Shown one piece after another: positions 25,663 to 34,965 of a stretch of 64,000 nt of DNA (positions are counted from its first letter, which is position 1; every line of letters starts with the position of its first letter). This DNA is from Qipengyuania vulgaris. GTDB lineage: Bacteria; Pseudomonadota; Alphaproteobacteria; Sphingomonadales; Sphingomonadaceae. The position numbers and the translations under genes were made by a program. The stretch covers positions 806,001-870,000 of the forward strand of contig NZ_WTYC01000001.1 in the NCBI RefSeq assembly GCF_009827325.1. Direction: 5' to 3'. A model generated the notes under the pieces. It was given only the letters and a program-made list of their open reading frames with translations. It ran no database searches and was not told where the DNA came from.

Positions 25663-27624
25663 TTAGCCAACCAACGGTCCGAGCGCTTCGCGTAGAGGCC
25701 CAAGCCAGTTTGCGTAGGGTTTCCAGGCGTCCTGCCCGCTGCGGCTGATAGGGCGGCGGACCTGTTCGCTGCTCGCGGTGCGGACCGCGCGCTTCGACTT
25801 GTGGAAATCGAGGCAGGCCTGTTCGAACGGCAAGCCGAGATAATCGAGCATGCGGCGCGTCTGGCCTTCCAGATCGTCGAGCACGTCTTCGTGATCCACG
25901 CGCAGGATGACGCCGGGTAAGACGGCGTTCCAGTGATCCATCAGCTGCACGTAGTCGCGGTAATAGCTGCCGATCTCTTTCAAGCCGTAGGTGAACTCCT
26001 GCCCCTCCGCGAACAGCTGCTTGAAGCCGGAGAAGCAGCAGTCCATCGGCGCGCGGCGCGCATCGATGATCTTCGCATTGGGCAAGATGAGGCGGATCAG
26101 GCCGATATGGCGGAAGTTGTTAGGCATCTTGTCGATGAAGAACGGTGCGCCCTGGCGGTGGATGCGGGTGTTCTCGATGAACTGGTGGCCAAAGCCTGCT
26201 AGCTGTTGCGCGCTCAGATCGTGCAGGATTTCGGGGTAGCGCGAGCTGCCCGCCTTGCGCCCTCTCAACCGATGCGCAAGCGCGAGGATGTCGGGGAGCT
26301 CGAGCGTACCGTCGATCCGCGAATGGCTGGCAAGAATCTGTTCGAGCAATGTCGACCCCGCCCGCGGAAGACCGAGAATGAAGATCGGGTCGGGCGCCGG
26401 ATGCCCCGCCCTGGCATGCTTCGCGAACAGTTCCGGACCGCAAGTCTCTCGTTGTTTCGCAAGTTCGGCGCTCATTCGCTCGGCATCGTAGCGTGTCTGT
26501 GCGCGCTTCAAGGCATTGCCCTGATCGTATAAGCGGAAGCTCTCCTCGTATTCTCCGCGATCTTCCAGCGCCTTGCCCAATGCAAAGGACAAATGGACCC
26601 GGTCCATGAAAGCCAGTTCGGTGCGCCCGACCTGTTCGCGCATTTGCGCCAGCTCCGCATCCGTGAACCGGTAGGTCTTCAGGTTGGCGAGCGCATACCA
26701 GGCATCGCCGTGATCCGCCTTGGCCGCACAGGCCGCGCGGTAGCTGTCGACCGCACGGGCCTGATCTCCGGTGGTCTTGAGCGCATGGCCGCGGCTCGTC
26801 AAAGTCGCCGGATCGCGAGGCAGTTTTTCGAGGATCGCATCGAAGAGTTCGAACGCCCGGTCATAGTCTCCCGTCTGCATGCTCTCGATTGCCAGGTGCG
26901 ATTGAAACAGCGGGTTGCCCGGGTCTCGGTCATGGAGCGCCTTCGCTTCCTCGAGTGCCCGGGCAAATTTCTGCCTCCTCCGAAGGGCGTCGATATAGTC
27001 GAGGCGGACCTGAATGTTGTCCGGTTCGAACGCGGCGGCGCTTTCAAGCAGGAACTCGGCGTCGTCGAGAATGCCCAGCTTCAGGCCGATCTGAGCAAGC
27101 AGGCGCATGCCCTCCACGTTCTTGGGATGCTTGCGCAGGAAATGGCGGCAGAGCTCCTCCGCTCGCAGCAGCCTGCCCTCGTGCAGGTGATGGGTGACCG
27201 CGACCAGCTCCTTGGGCAGCTCCGCAATGCGCTTCTCCTGCGCACGCGCCGCATCCGCCTCCAGGTTCCGGCCAGCTCTCGCCAGCAGTTCGGCCTGAAT
27301 GCGCCAGCTGGCGTCGAGAGCAGGATTGAACCGCGTGGCTCGGGCAAAAGCCGCCAGTGCTTTATCGTTTTCGCCCCTGGCACAGGCTAGGTGGCCCGCC
27401 TCCTGCCAGGCGCGGCCATATTCGGGCATCGCTTCGTGGAGGCGGCCAAGGTAATCGGCCGCAGGTTCGTAAAGCTCCAGATAGCGCGCAGCGACTGCTG
27501 CAATGTAGAGCGCCTCGGCGTCGTCCGCATCATCTTCCAGAATTGATCGGGCAAGGTGCAGTGCATCATCGAATTTGCCCGCCGATAGCTGGTCCCGCGC
27601 TGCCTTTACGTCTTCTTCTGTCAT
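25663..27624 (-). CDS. TPR-repeat sulfotransferase family protein
   Basis: The 653-residue protein combines TPR repeats over about residues 1-370 (for example AEALYIAAVAARYLELYEPA and GDAWYALANLKTYRF) with a C-terminal sulfotransferase domain. The sulfotransferase part starts at DPIFILGLPRAGSTLLEQIL, the PAPS 5'-phosphosulfate loop. It continues with FIDKMPNNFRHIGLIRLILP and a 3'-phosphate binding segment IIDARRAPMDCCFSGF. It has no signal peptide. Such proteins are common in Sphingomonadales beside TonB receptors; the acceptor is unknown. It lies 76 bp downstream of the receptor gene on the same strand and may be co-transcribed. Confidence 0.88.
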   Translation of the reverse strand: MTEEDVKAARDQLSAGKFDDALHLARSILEDDADDAEALYIAAVAARYLELYEPAADYLGRLHEAMPEYGRAWQEAGHLACARGENDKALAAFARATRFNPALDASWRIQAELLARAGRNLEADAARAQEKRIAELPKELVAVTHHLHEGRLLRAEELCRHFLRKHPKNVEGMRLLAQIGLKLGILDDAEFLLESAAAFEPDNIQVRLDYIDALRRRQKFARALEEAKALHDRDPGNPLFQSHLAIESMQTGDYDRAFELFDAILEKLPRDPATLTSRGHALKTTGDQARAVDSYRAACAAKADHGDAWYALANLKTYRFTDAELAQMREQVGRTELAFMDRVHLSFALGKALEDRGEYEESFRLYDQGNALKRAQTRYDAERMSAELAKQRETCGPELFAKHARAGHPAPDPIFILGLPRAGSTLLEQILASHSRIDGTLELPDILALAHRLRGRKAGSSRYPEILHDLSAQQLAGFGHQFIENTRIHRQGAPFFIDKMPNNFRHIGLIRLILPNAKIIDARRAPMDCCFSGFKQLFAEGQEFTYGLKEIGSYYRDYVQLMDHWNAVLPGVILRVDHEDVLDDLEGQTRRMLDYLGLPFEQACLDFHKSKRAVRTASSEQVRRPISRSGQDAWKPYANWLGPLREALGPLVG

Positions 27625-27700
27625 GCCGGACCCTTAGCCGACGACGAGGGCGGAAACACCTCTCATGGTAATCTTCCGCCCGTCGCCGCCCGGCCAGCAA

Positions 27701-30346
27701 TCAAAGGTCGTACGACACGCGCAGTCCGACCGTCAGTGGACGATTGGTCACGATGCGGGCGCGGTCGTAATAGAAGTCGCCCGAAATCTGCGCTCTTTCG
27801 TCGAACAGGTTTGTGCCGAACACCTCGAAATTCCACTGGTCGGTGGTCACGCCCACTGCAAGATTGGCTACGGTGTAGCTGTCGAGCGTGATCGTATTGA
27901 TCTGGATGATGTCGGTTTTCTTCGACGAAGAATGGTTCACCTGCGGCTGGATGTAGGCGCCGACCCTGTCGCTGAGATCCCATTCATAGCGCATCCGCAG
28001 ATTGCCCTGGAACGATGGCGCATAGGCGAGATCGGACCCGACGACGACATCGTCGGTCGGAGTGAGAACTTCCGTGATCTCGGTATCGAGAATCGAGAAG
28101 GCACCCGTGACGGTCAATCCAGGCAGAGCATAAGGCGCAACGGTGAAGTCCGCCTCTACCCCCCTGATCTCCGCATTGGCCGCATTGTCCGAGAAGAACA
28201 GGTTGGTGATGCTTGGGTCGAAGATCGTCGTCTGCAGATTGCTGATGTCGACATAGAACGCGCTGCCGTTGAAGCGAAGCTGCCCGTCGATCAGGTCCAT
28301 CTTCCAGCCGATCTCGTAATTCTTGACCTCGTCGGTCTCAAGCTCGAACGGAACCACGAAGCCTCCCGGGCCCTGTGCGCCGCCGGGACGATTGAGCAGA
28401 CCGGGCCGGAAGCCCTCCGAGTAGGTGGCGTAGAACAGCAGGTCCTGCGTCGGGGTGAGCGTTGCGGTACCCTTGAAGATGACGCCTTCGGTGCGTGCTG
28501 CATCGGGCGCGTCGAGAGCGTTTATCACCTGCTGTGCCTGTGCCTCGCTCAAGCCTGCGGCCTGAATGTCTTCCAGCGTGTCGCCGCGGCTAAATGTCTG
28601 CCGCAAATCCGCATCGCAACTGCCGATGAAGGTATATTCGCCATCCCCGTCGTAAAGATCGGAAATGTTGGTGCCGAACGCGTTCGCATCCTCGGCCGCT
28701 CCGGCATTGCAGAAGGACGAGTTGGCGGTGCCTTCGAAATCGACTTCAATGTCGTAATAGCGGGTGCCGGCGGTAAGTGTCAGCAGGTCCGGGATCACAT
28801 CGAAGCTTGCTTCGCCGAATATTCCGAACTGCTCGTCGGTGCGCTTCACGTCATTGCGGAAAATCACCCCGGCCGGGAATGGCCCGGGGTCGCTGTTATA
28901 CACCCCCGGGAAGGGGAAGTTGGGCGCGAAACCGCCGAAGGGTTCGGCGCGCTCGCTACCGAAATAATTGAAGTCGTTGCGCTCCTTGAGCTCGAGATCG
29001 GAATAGAAAGCGCCCGCAGTGACGCGGAAACGGTCTTCCTGAGGCGTGCTTGCGCGCACCTCTTGCGTAAACACCGTGGTATCGGTGTTCGAGTTCACGA
29101 ACAGGTTGGGCGCCTGGCAGGTGCCGCTGGGGTCCGCGGAACCGGGATAGCTGACCGAGCCATCGCAGATGTAATATGGCAGATACTGCCCCACGAAGAG
29201 ATAGTCGGAATAGTCGACCTTCTGTTCGGTTTCGCGGTCGGTGTAGGCACCCGTATAGACGATATCGAGCATCGCCAGCCGCCCTTCGACCGTCCAGCTG
29301 GTGTTCGAGAAGTCGTCCTCCAGCCGGTCGTCCTCGTAGCGCTGGATTTCGAAATCATCGAGGTCCAGCTCAGGATCGGAGAAGAACACGCCGTCCGATT
29401 CAAGGCTCTGGCGCGTGTGCGCCACGGTCAGCCGCCAGTCGGGCGAGAATTCGTAAAGCGCCGTCGCGCGGAAGCCCGAATACTGAGTGTCGTTGAAGTC
29501 TTCCTCGACCAGGCCGGCATTGTCGGCGGCGACGAAGTCCACATCGGAAAGATCGGCGGTCGACTGGAAGCCGGCACGCTGATCGCTTACTGGAACACCG
29601 TTGTCACGCACCGTTCCCGCCGGGCGGAAGCGCGCGCTTTCTTGTGCCGTCCGAGTGCCGGGGACATTGTCGACATAGCCGCCCTGATCGTCCAGGTAGA
29701 CCACCCCGCGCAGCGCCAGCCGCTCGGTTACGGGGACGTTGACCATGGCTTCGGCCTTGTAGCTCGTCTCGCCGTCCTTGGTGAAGGATGTGCCCATCGA
29801 GACGCTCGCGTCGAAACCTGAAAGATCGGGCTTGTTGGTGATCAGGCGGACAACGCCCGCCTGCGAGCTGGCGCCGAAAAGCGTACCCTGCGGCCCCGAC
29901 AGCACCTCGATCCGCTCGAGATCGGCCGCGTAGACATCCAGATTGCGGCCCGGCTGACCAAGCGGCTGTTCGTCGAGATAGAGCGCCACGTTGGGAGCAA
30001 GCCCAGCCACGCCAGCGGTGGTCAGGTTAGGCGTGGTGGACGCGAGGCCGCGAATGTAGATCGTGCTTTGCCCCGGTCCCCCGCCACCGGCAGAAACCGT
30101 CGGCAATTGCTCGAGATAATCGTCGAAGGTGGCGATGTTGAGCTGCTTGAGCCCTTCGGAATCGAGGGCCTGCACGGAAACCGGTACGTCCTGCAGATCT
30201 TCGCTGCGCTTCTGAGCGGTCACCACGATGACACCGACACCGCCTTGGCGCTGTTGCGGCGTGGATGAAGTTTCCTGAGCCGCGGCCGGAGTCGCAATAG
30301 CGACTGCCAGTGCGCCAGCAGAAGCGCCGATGAAGTAATTTTTCAT
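27701..30346 (-). CDS. TonB-dependent outer-membrane receptor
   Basis: This is an outer-membrane gated barrel for energy-dependent uptake. The 881-residue protein has a signal peptide (MKNYFIGASAGALAVAIATPAAAQ) and a TonB-box-like stretch GVIVVTAQKRSEDLQDVPVS. The plug domain holds IYIRGLASTTPN and ERIEVLSGPQGTLFGA. A long barrel follows, with ATYSEGFRPGLLNRPGGAQG and a C-terminal strand ending GLRVSYDL. It belongs to the iron-complex/general sphingomonad receptor type often seen with unknown carbohydrate or aromatic ligands. There is no STN domain. The gene is preceded by an AT-rich 350-bp region with paired palindromes (30549-30596). Confidence 0.94.
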   Translation of the reverse strand: MKNYFIGASAGALAVAIATPAAAQETSSTPQQRQGGVGVIVVTAQKRSEDLQDVPVSVQALDSEGLKQLNIATFDDYLEQLPTVSAGGGGPGQSTIYIRGLASTTPNLTTAGVAGLAPNVALYLDEQPLGQPGRNLDVYAADLERIEVLSGPQGTLFGASSQAGVVRLITNKPDLSGFDASVSMGTSFTKDGETSYKAEAMVNVPVTERLALRGVVYLDDQGGYVDNVPGTRTAQESARFRPAGTVRDNGVPVSDQRAGFQSTADLSDVDFVAADNAGLVEEDFNDTQYSGFRATALYEFSPDWRLTVAHTRQSLESDGVFFSDPELDLDDFEIQRYEDDRLEDDFSNTSWTVEGRLAMLDIVYTGAYTDRETEQKVDYSDYLFVGQYLPYYICDGSVSYPGSADPSGTCQAPNLFVNSNTDTTVFTQEVRASTPQEDRFRVTAGAFYSDLELKERNDFNYFGSERAEPFGGFAPNFPFPGVYNSDPGPFPAGVIFRNDVKRTDEQFGIFGEASFDVIPDLLTLTAGTRYYDIEVDFEGTANSSFCNAGAAEDANAFGTNISDLYDGDGEYTFIGSCDADLRQTFSRGDTLEDIQAAGLSEAQAQQVINALDAPDAARTEGVIFKGTATLTPTQDLLFYATYSEGFRPGLLNRPGGAQGPGGFVVPFELETDEVKNYEIGWKMDLIDGQLRFNGSAFYVDISNLQTTIFDPSITNLFFSDNAANAEIRGVEADFTVAPYALPGLTVTGAFSILDTEITEVLTPTDDVVVGSDLAYAPSFQGNLRMRYEWDLSDRVGAYIQPQVNHSSSKKTDIIQINTITLDSYTVANLAVGVTTDQWNFEVFGTNLFDERAQISGDFYYDRARIVTNRPLTVGLRVSYDL

Positions 30347-30700
30347 TTTCCGAGTTGCCCCTCGTTTTCTTCAGAATTCATTCCCGATCGCGCGGTCGAT
30401 TGTGCTGGCCGGATATCAAGATGGAAAGCGACTTAAACAAAGCCAGATCCCGAAGGGCATATACCGATTGAAATGGCGCGCCGCCACCGAAGCGAATGCT
30501 TTATCCGTATGACGTAAAGGTGTGTTGCGCGGAATCCACAATTCAAACTTCTATCATTTATAGAACAAGAACATCTCTCCTTTCTATAACATAGAAGATT
30601 TTTGTTCCTGTTTATTCATTCCGATGCGCATCTAGCGTCTGCCTAATTCTGACCTCGCGTCTTAAGTTCGCCCAGTAGAGCCAAATTTGCTCATCCGGTT
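30347..30700. other. AT-rich intergenic region upstream of the TonB receptor
   Basis: This 354-bp gap holds no credible ORF. Base composition is visibly more AT-rich than its surroundings, especially 30520-30660. It contains two TTCTAT/ATAGAA palindromes, described separately. The receptor promoter must lie here, but no -35/-10 pair stood out. Confidence 0.5.
30549..30596. promoter_or_regulatory. Two palindromic operator-like sites
   Basis: TTCTAT-CATTT-ATAGAA (30549-30565) and TTCTAT-AAC-ATAGAA (30582-30596) carry identical 6-bp arms. Their centres are 32 bp apart, about three helical turns, so dimers bound to both would sit on the same DNA face. The site is about 200-250 bp upstream of the receptor ATG and just past the BCCT remnant. 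The binding protein is unknown. Confidence 0.5.
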
Positions 30701-31339
30701 TCAAAATGAAACTCGGCGGCGCACCGCGGCCCTTTTCTTGGCACTTTGCGAGGCTTCGCAAGCTGCGGCGGTGGTTGGAACTCCACGGTGCTTGCGCAGC
30801 AGGTCGAACACCACGGCTTTAAGAATCGCGACAGCCATCAACAAGACCACCAGCGAGAAGGGCAAAGCCCCGATGATCATGGTGATCCGGATGGCATCGA
30901 TACCGCCCAGAATGAGCATGCTGCCCACCACGAATGCCAGCGCGACACCCTAGAAGACGATATGATGCCGCCGCTCGCCCTCTGTGTCGCCCGCACCGTT
31001 GATCGTGTTGACGATCAGGATGGCGCTGTCGGCCGAGGTGACGAGATAGGTCATGAGCAAGATTACGACGAGGCCCGAGACGAAGGTCGTCAAACCTGGG
31101 TCCAGCATTGCAGCAATCGTTGAATAGAGCTGGTCCGAAATCTCGGTATCGAGGATTGCCTCGCCGGCGGTGCCGCTCAACTCCAGGTCGATCGCGGTTC
31201 CTCCAGCCAGTGCCATCCACACGAAACACATCAGCGACGGTACGAGGATCACGCCCAGCACATACTCGCGTATCGTCCGGCCGCGCGAAATGCGCGCGAT
31301 GAACATGCCCACGAAATTCGGCGAAAAGCCGCCAATCTT
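30701..31339 (-). pseudogene. BCCT (betaine/carnitine/choline) transporter, 3' remnant
   Basis: Only the C-terminal part of a BCCT-family transporter remains. The frame opens just after a stop at 31340-31342 with FSPNFVGMFIARISRGRTIRE, the conserved BCCT segment normally in the middle of a protein of about 500-600 residues. It runs through LVTSADSAILIVNT. An in-frame TAG at 30950-30952 then falls where the family usually has Trp (IF-stop-GVAL). The same frame continues as LILGGIDAIRITMIIGALPF to 30701. The first half of the gene is absent. An N-terminal deletion plus a nonsense codon make this a decayed gene. Confidence 0.8.
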
Positions 31340-31371
31340 TCACATTGACTGTTGAATTGCCTCAAGTGCAA

Positions 31372-31962
31372 TCAATTGGCGGAATTTAACCGTTCGATGT
31401 CGTAAGCCCAATCAACATCGGCAAGCTCACGTTCGTCAATGGGAGCGATAAGTTCAACGTCCGCCAAGTCGAGGCTCCGCGCGCCCCGCTCGCGTCTCAA
31501 GGATGCGAGCTGCGGGAACACCAAACGCGGGAAAACCGCCGGACATCCCGCTTTCCCATCGTGATATTGGGTGAAGGCCACGCCCTGCGATGAGACAAGC
31601 CGACCGATATGAGTGGGAGAAACGAGCGGCATGTCGGCAAGCATGACGACCACGCGATCGCAATCTGTCAGCGCGCGCACGCCCGCGGCGATAGAGGTAC
31701 CCATTCCTCGCTCTGCCGCCAGATTTTCGATCAACCTCCATCCCCGCCGGTTCCCAATCAGGCTATCACTACCAACCACCAGAAGGCGCTCGCTGAAATT
31801 GGCATTTTCTGCGGTTTCTGCCGCCCACTCCCATAAGGGCCGCCCACGGAAGTCGGCGGTGAGCTTGCCGCCGCCGAAGCGTTTTCCCTGGCCAGCGGCA
31901 AGCAGCACCACGCCTGTCTTCGATTCAGATGACGGCACGCATCTGCTCGAAACGGCCGACAA
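31372..31962 (-). CDS. MobA/MocA-like molybdenum cofactor nucleotidyltransferase
   Basis: This enzyme probably adds a nucleotide (CMP by analogy with MocA) to molybdopterin for the adjacent aldehyde oxidoreductase. The 196-residue product has the NTP-transferase motif VVLLAAGQGKRFGGGKL (about residues 18-34), the metal/substrate segment VVVMLADMPLVSP, and DGKAGCPAVFP. The longest reading starts inside xdhC (ATG 31962). A GTG at 31938 is an alternative, giving a shorter overlap with the xdhC stop (31925). It is the last gene of the molybdoenzyme operon. Confidence 0.85.
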   Translation of the reverse strand: MSAVSSRCVPSSESKTGVVLLAAGQGKRFGGGKLTADFRGRPLWEWAAETAENANFSERLLVVGSDSLIGNRRGWRLIENLAAERGMGTSIAAGVRALTDCDRVVVMLADMPLVSPTHIGRLVSSQGVAFTQYHDGKAGCPAVFPRLVFPQLASLRRERGARSLDLADVELIAPIDERELADVDWAYDIERLNSAN

Positions 31963-32776
31963 TTTCTGACAAAGCCGACAGCGCGAGCGTTCGCGGCGAC
32001 TTGCAGGCAGGCGTTAGCCCGACCGGGCTGGTCAGGCGCGCGATCTGTACCTCCGGAACGCCGCGCGCGGCAAGCGCCAGTGTCCGATCGGACCGCGCCC
32101 TCTCCCCGCCTTGCGCTCCTACGTAAAAGGCCTCGCTCGCTACCGCCTGTTCGAGCAGGGCCAGTTCCCATTCGTGATCGTGAAAGAGCAGCAGGCAGGC
32201 CGTCCAGGGATCGTAACGGACATTCTGCGCCGCTTGACCGAGAGCAAGGTCATTTCTCGAAAATACTTCGACACCGATCCTCATGGCCGAACACAGGGAT
32301 GCCACGGCCTCGAGTTCCGGCCCCTCCCCCAGGACGACGAGTTTCAGCGCTGGCAGGTAGGTACGGTTCGGCAGATGGCTTTCGCCTCCGAGCGCTATCC
32401 GGGCCGGGCGACGCGCTTGCAGCGCTGCGAAAGCCGATCGACAGGCTCCGCGATCCGGTTCCGGGTCGAGGAGGATATCCAGCCCTCCTCCGCACGGAAG
32501 GCGAAAATCAATCCTTGAGGACCCGCGTCCATATCGCACAACGCGCCGCTCCACGCATTGCTTCATATTGCTTGCCAACTGGCTCTCCAGACAACCATCG
32601 GCAAGATCGCCAACGGTGGATCCGTCCGGCAGGACCGCCAATTGCGCTCCGAGGCGCCGCGAAAAGCTGCCTTCAATCTGGACGATGGTGCAAAGCCCCA
32701 CACCCGGCTGGCACGCCGCGGCGAGCGCGAGGTGATCCTCGTCTCGCACTATCTCAATTGTAAGATCAGCCAGCAT
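31925..32776 (-). CDS. XdhC family molybdoenzyme maturation factor
   Basis: XdhC/PaoD-type chaperones bind the modified molybdenum cofactor, promote its sulfuration and insert it into xanthine dehydrogenase-family enzymes. The 283-residue protein has the N-terminal XdhC/CoxI domain (VGLCTIVQIEGSFSRRLGAQ) and the typical LPCGGGLDILLDP segment. The C-terminal Rossmann-like domain has EAFYVGAQGGERAR and ARLTSPVGL. Its ATG overlaps the stop of the large-subunit gene by one base (TGATG), so translation is probably coupled. Confidence 0.87.
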   Translation of the reverse strand: MLADLTIEIVRDEDHLALAAACQPGVGLCTIVQIEGSFSRRLGAQLAVLPDGSTVGDLADGCLESQLASNMKQCVERRVVRYGRGSSRIDFRLPCGGGLDILLDPEPDRGACRSAFAALQARRPARIALGGESHLPNRTYLPALKLVVLGEGPELEAVASLCSAMRIGVEVFSRNDLALGQAAQNVRYDPWTACLLLFHDHEWELALLEQAVASEAFYVGAQGGERARSDRTLALAARGVPEVQIARLTSPVGLTPACKSPRTLALSALSEIVGRFEQMRAVI

Positions 32777-34965
32777 CAGTCGGGCATTGCAGCCAAAACG
32801 CGATCGGGTGTCATCGGGTAATCGTACAGCCGAGCCCCACAGGCGTTATAGATTGCGTTGGCGATGGCTGCCGCTCCGCCGCACATGCCGAGCTCGCCGA
32901 TGCCCTTGGCCTGGATCGGGCTGGCAGCGCCATCTCGTTCTTCCACCAGCACGATTTCCAGATCGGGCACGTCGCGGTGAACGGGCACGTGATATTCGGC
33001 GAGGTCGCAATTGACGAGGTGTCCGTCGCGCGGATCGAATTCCAGCGCCTCGGTCAGCGCCACACCTATGCTCCAGGTTATGCCGCCGATGCATTGCGAG
33101 CGGGCGGTCTTTGCGTTGAGCACGCGCCCGAAGCCGAATGCGCCGAGCATCCGATCCACGCGGGTTTCACCGGTGTAGTGATTGACGCGCACTTCAGCAA
33201 AGAAGGCGCCGAACCCGGAGGCGGTGTAATCGTCTTCGATATCGCCCGGCTCGTAATGGCCTTCACGCGCAAGGTCTTTTCCCTCGAGAAGGTCCGTCAA
33301 GGCCTCGCCGGATGCGGTTTTGCCTTCGCGCAGGTCGAGTTCTTCCTCACTCGCGCCGATCTTCGCGGCCAGTTCCTCGCGGATCGCCTTGCACGCGATA
33401 TAGACCGCCGAACCGATCGAAGCCGCGCCCCAGCTGCCGCCTGAGCCGGGGCCGCGCGGGTGGCGCGTATCGCCCAGTTCGACCAGAACCTGTTCCGTAT
33501 CCAGTCCCAGCATCTCCCCGGCGATCTGCGCGAGGATGGTGTAAGTCCCGGTGCCGATATCCGTCATGTCGGTTTCGACGAGCGCCGTGCCGTCAGCTTT
33601 AAGGGTTACGCGGGCCTTCGCTTCAGAGATGTTGTGTACTCTCGCGGCGCCGGCCATGCCGGTCCCGATCCACCACTCGCCCTCGCGCCGCTGGCGCGGC
33701 TTGCGGGAGGCCCTGTCCCAACCAAAAGCCTCCGCCCCTTGCTTCAGGCATTCGGCCAGCTTGTGAGAGGAGAACGGCAAACCTTCCTCAGGATTCTTCT
33801 CGGGTATGTTGCGCAGGCGCAGTTCGACCGGATCGATACCGGCCTTTTCCGCCAGCACATCCATCGCCCCTTCGAGCGCCGGCATACCCACCGCTTCCCC
33901 CGGAGCGCGCACCGATCCGGCCGTCATACGGTGGATGCGAGCGACATTAAGCATCAGTTCGCGGTTTTCGCCGCCATACATGAAGTGCGACGATTGCAGC
34001 ACGGGCTCTGCAAAAGTCTCGCCGGGGAGGTTTGACACCAGCGCCTCGTGACCGAAGCCGGTAAGCGTACCATCGCTATCGGCCGCAAGACGCAGGCGCT
34101 GCGTGGTTTCGCTGCGGCGCATGACCGTCTGGAAAACCTGCTGGCGCGACTGCACGACGCGGACGGGGCGACCGACCTGTTTCGCCGCCAGCGCGGCTGC
34201 GACAACCTCTTCGCTGATCCCAAGCTTAGAACCGAAGCCGCCCCCGACGAAGCGGGATATGAGGCGGATGTTCTCTTCCTCTATATCGAGCGCATCGGCC
34301 AGCTCGCTAATGTTGTAATTGAGCATCTGGAGCGAGGCGTGGACGGTCAGCTTGTCGCCGTCCCATTCCGCAATCGCGGCATGCGGCTCCATGGCGGCGG
34401 ACGCATGGCCCTTGGTGGTGTAGGTCACGTCGACGCTGTGCGCGGCCTCGGCCATCGCATGCGCCAGATCGCCTTGATGAACCGTCTCGTCCTCCTGCTC
34501 CTCCGGTTCGACCGCGTCCGGATCGACCGGCGCGCCTTCGTCCTCGCGATATTCAACGCTGAGATGCTTTGCAGCGTCGCGCGCCTGTTCGAAGCTTTCG
34601 GCGACCACCAGCGCGATTGGCTGTCCCCAGTAACAGACCTGCCCCGGCCCCTGCATGGGCGCTTCGTTGGCCGTTCCCTGCGCCGCGCGGGTGCAGAGTT
34701 TTTCATCGTCGACCACCGCAATCACGCCCGGCATGGACAGCACGCTTGTCCGATCGATGGAGGTGACCTCGCCGCGCGTGATGGTCGCTGTGACCAGCAC
34801 ACCCTCGGCGCAATCGTCGATCGGATATTCGGCGGCATAGGGCGCGGTTCCGGTAACTTTGGCCAGCCCCTCGATGCGCGGCAACGGCTTGCCCAGCACG
34901 CCCTGTTTCATGCCGTCGAGGCGATTGGAATTGTCGGGCTCGTTCTGCTTGAAATGGACCGTCAT
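32776..34965 (-). CDS. paoC: Aldehyde oxidoreductase molybdenum-binding large subunit (PaoC-like)
   Basis: This is the catalytic subunit of a xanthine oxidase-family enzyme that oxidises aldehydes or similar compounds with water and the molybdenum cofactor. The 729-residue protein has the cofactor-binding segments RFVGGGFGSKLG, RAPGEAVGMPALEGA and GPGSGGSWGAAS. The catalytic Glu lies in IQAKGIGELGMCGG near the C-terminus. It has no signal peptide, whereas E. coli PaoABC is periplasmic, with its Tat signal on PaoA. Here all three subunits look cytoplasmic. It overlaps its neighbours by 1 and 4 bp. The name follows the E. coli enzyme by subunit pattern; the substrate is inference. Confidence 0.9.
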   Translation of the reverse strand: MTVHFKQNEPDNSNRLDGMKQGVLGKPLPRIEGLAKVTGTAPYAAEYPIDDCAEGVLVTATITRGEVTSIDRTSVLSMPGVIAVVDDEKLCTRAAQGTANEAPMQGPGQVCYWGQPIALVVAESFEQARDAAKHLSVEYREDEGAPVDPDAVEPEEQEDETVHQGDLAHAMAEAAHSVDVTYTTKGHASAAMEPHAAIAEWDGDKLTVHASLQMLNYNISELADALDIEEENIRLISRFVGGGFGSKLGISEEVVAAALAAKQVGRPVRVVQSRQQVFQTVMRRSETTQRLRLAADSDGTLTGFGHEALVSNLPGETFAEPVLQSSHFMYGGENRELMLNVARIHRMTAGSVRAPGEAVGMPALEGAMDVLAEKAGIDPVELRLRNIPEKNPEEGLPFSSHKLAECLKQGAEAFGWDRASRKPRQRREGEWWIGTGMAGAARVHNISEAKARVTLKADGTALVETDMTDIGTGTYTILAQIAGEMLGLDTEQVLVELGDTRHPRGPGSGGSWGAASIGSAVYIACKAIREELAAKIGASEEELDLREGKTASGEALTDLLEGKDLAREGHYEPGDIEDDYTASGFGAFFAEVRVNHYTGETRVDRMLGAFGFGRVLNAKTARSQCIGGITWSIGVALTEALEFDPRDGHLVNCDLAEYHVPVHRDVPDLEIVLVEERDGAASPIQAKGIGELGMCGGAAAIANAIYNACGARLYDYPMTPDRVLAAMPD

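Noticed and set aside
27665-29821. 718-codon + strand ORF
   Set aside because: It is antisense to the TonB-dependent receptor and has no domain signature.
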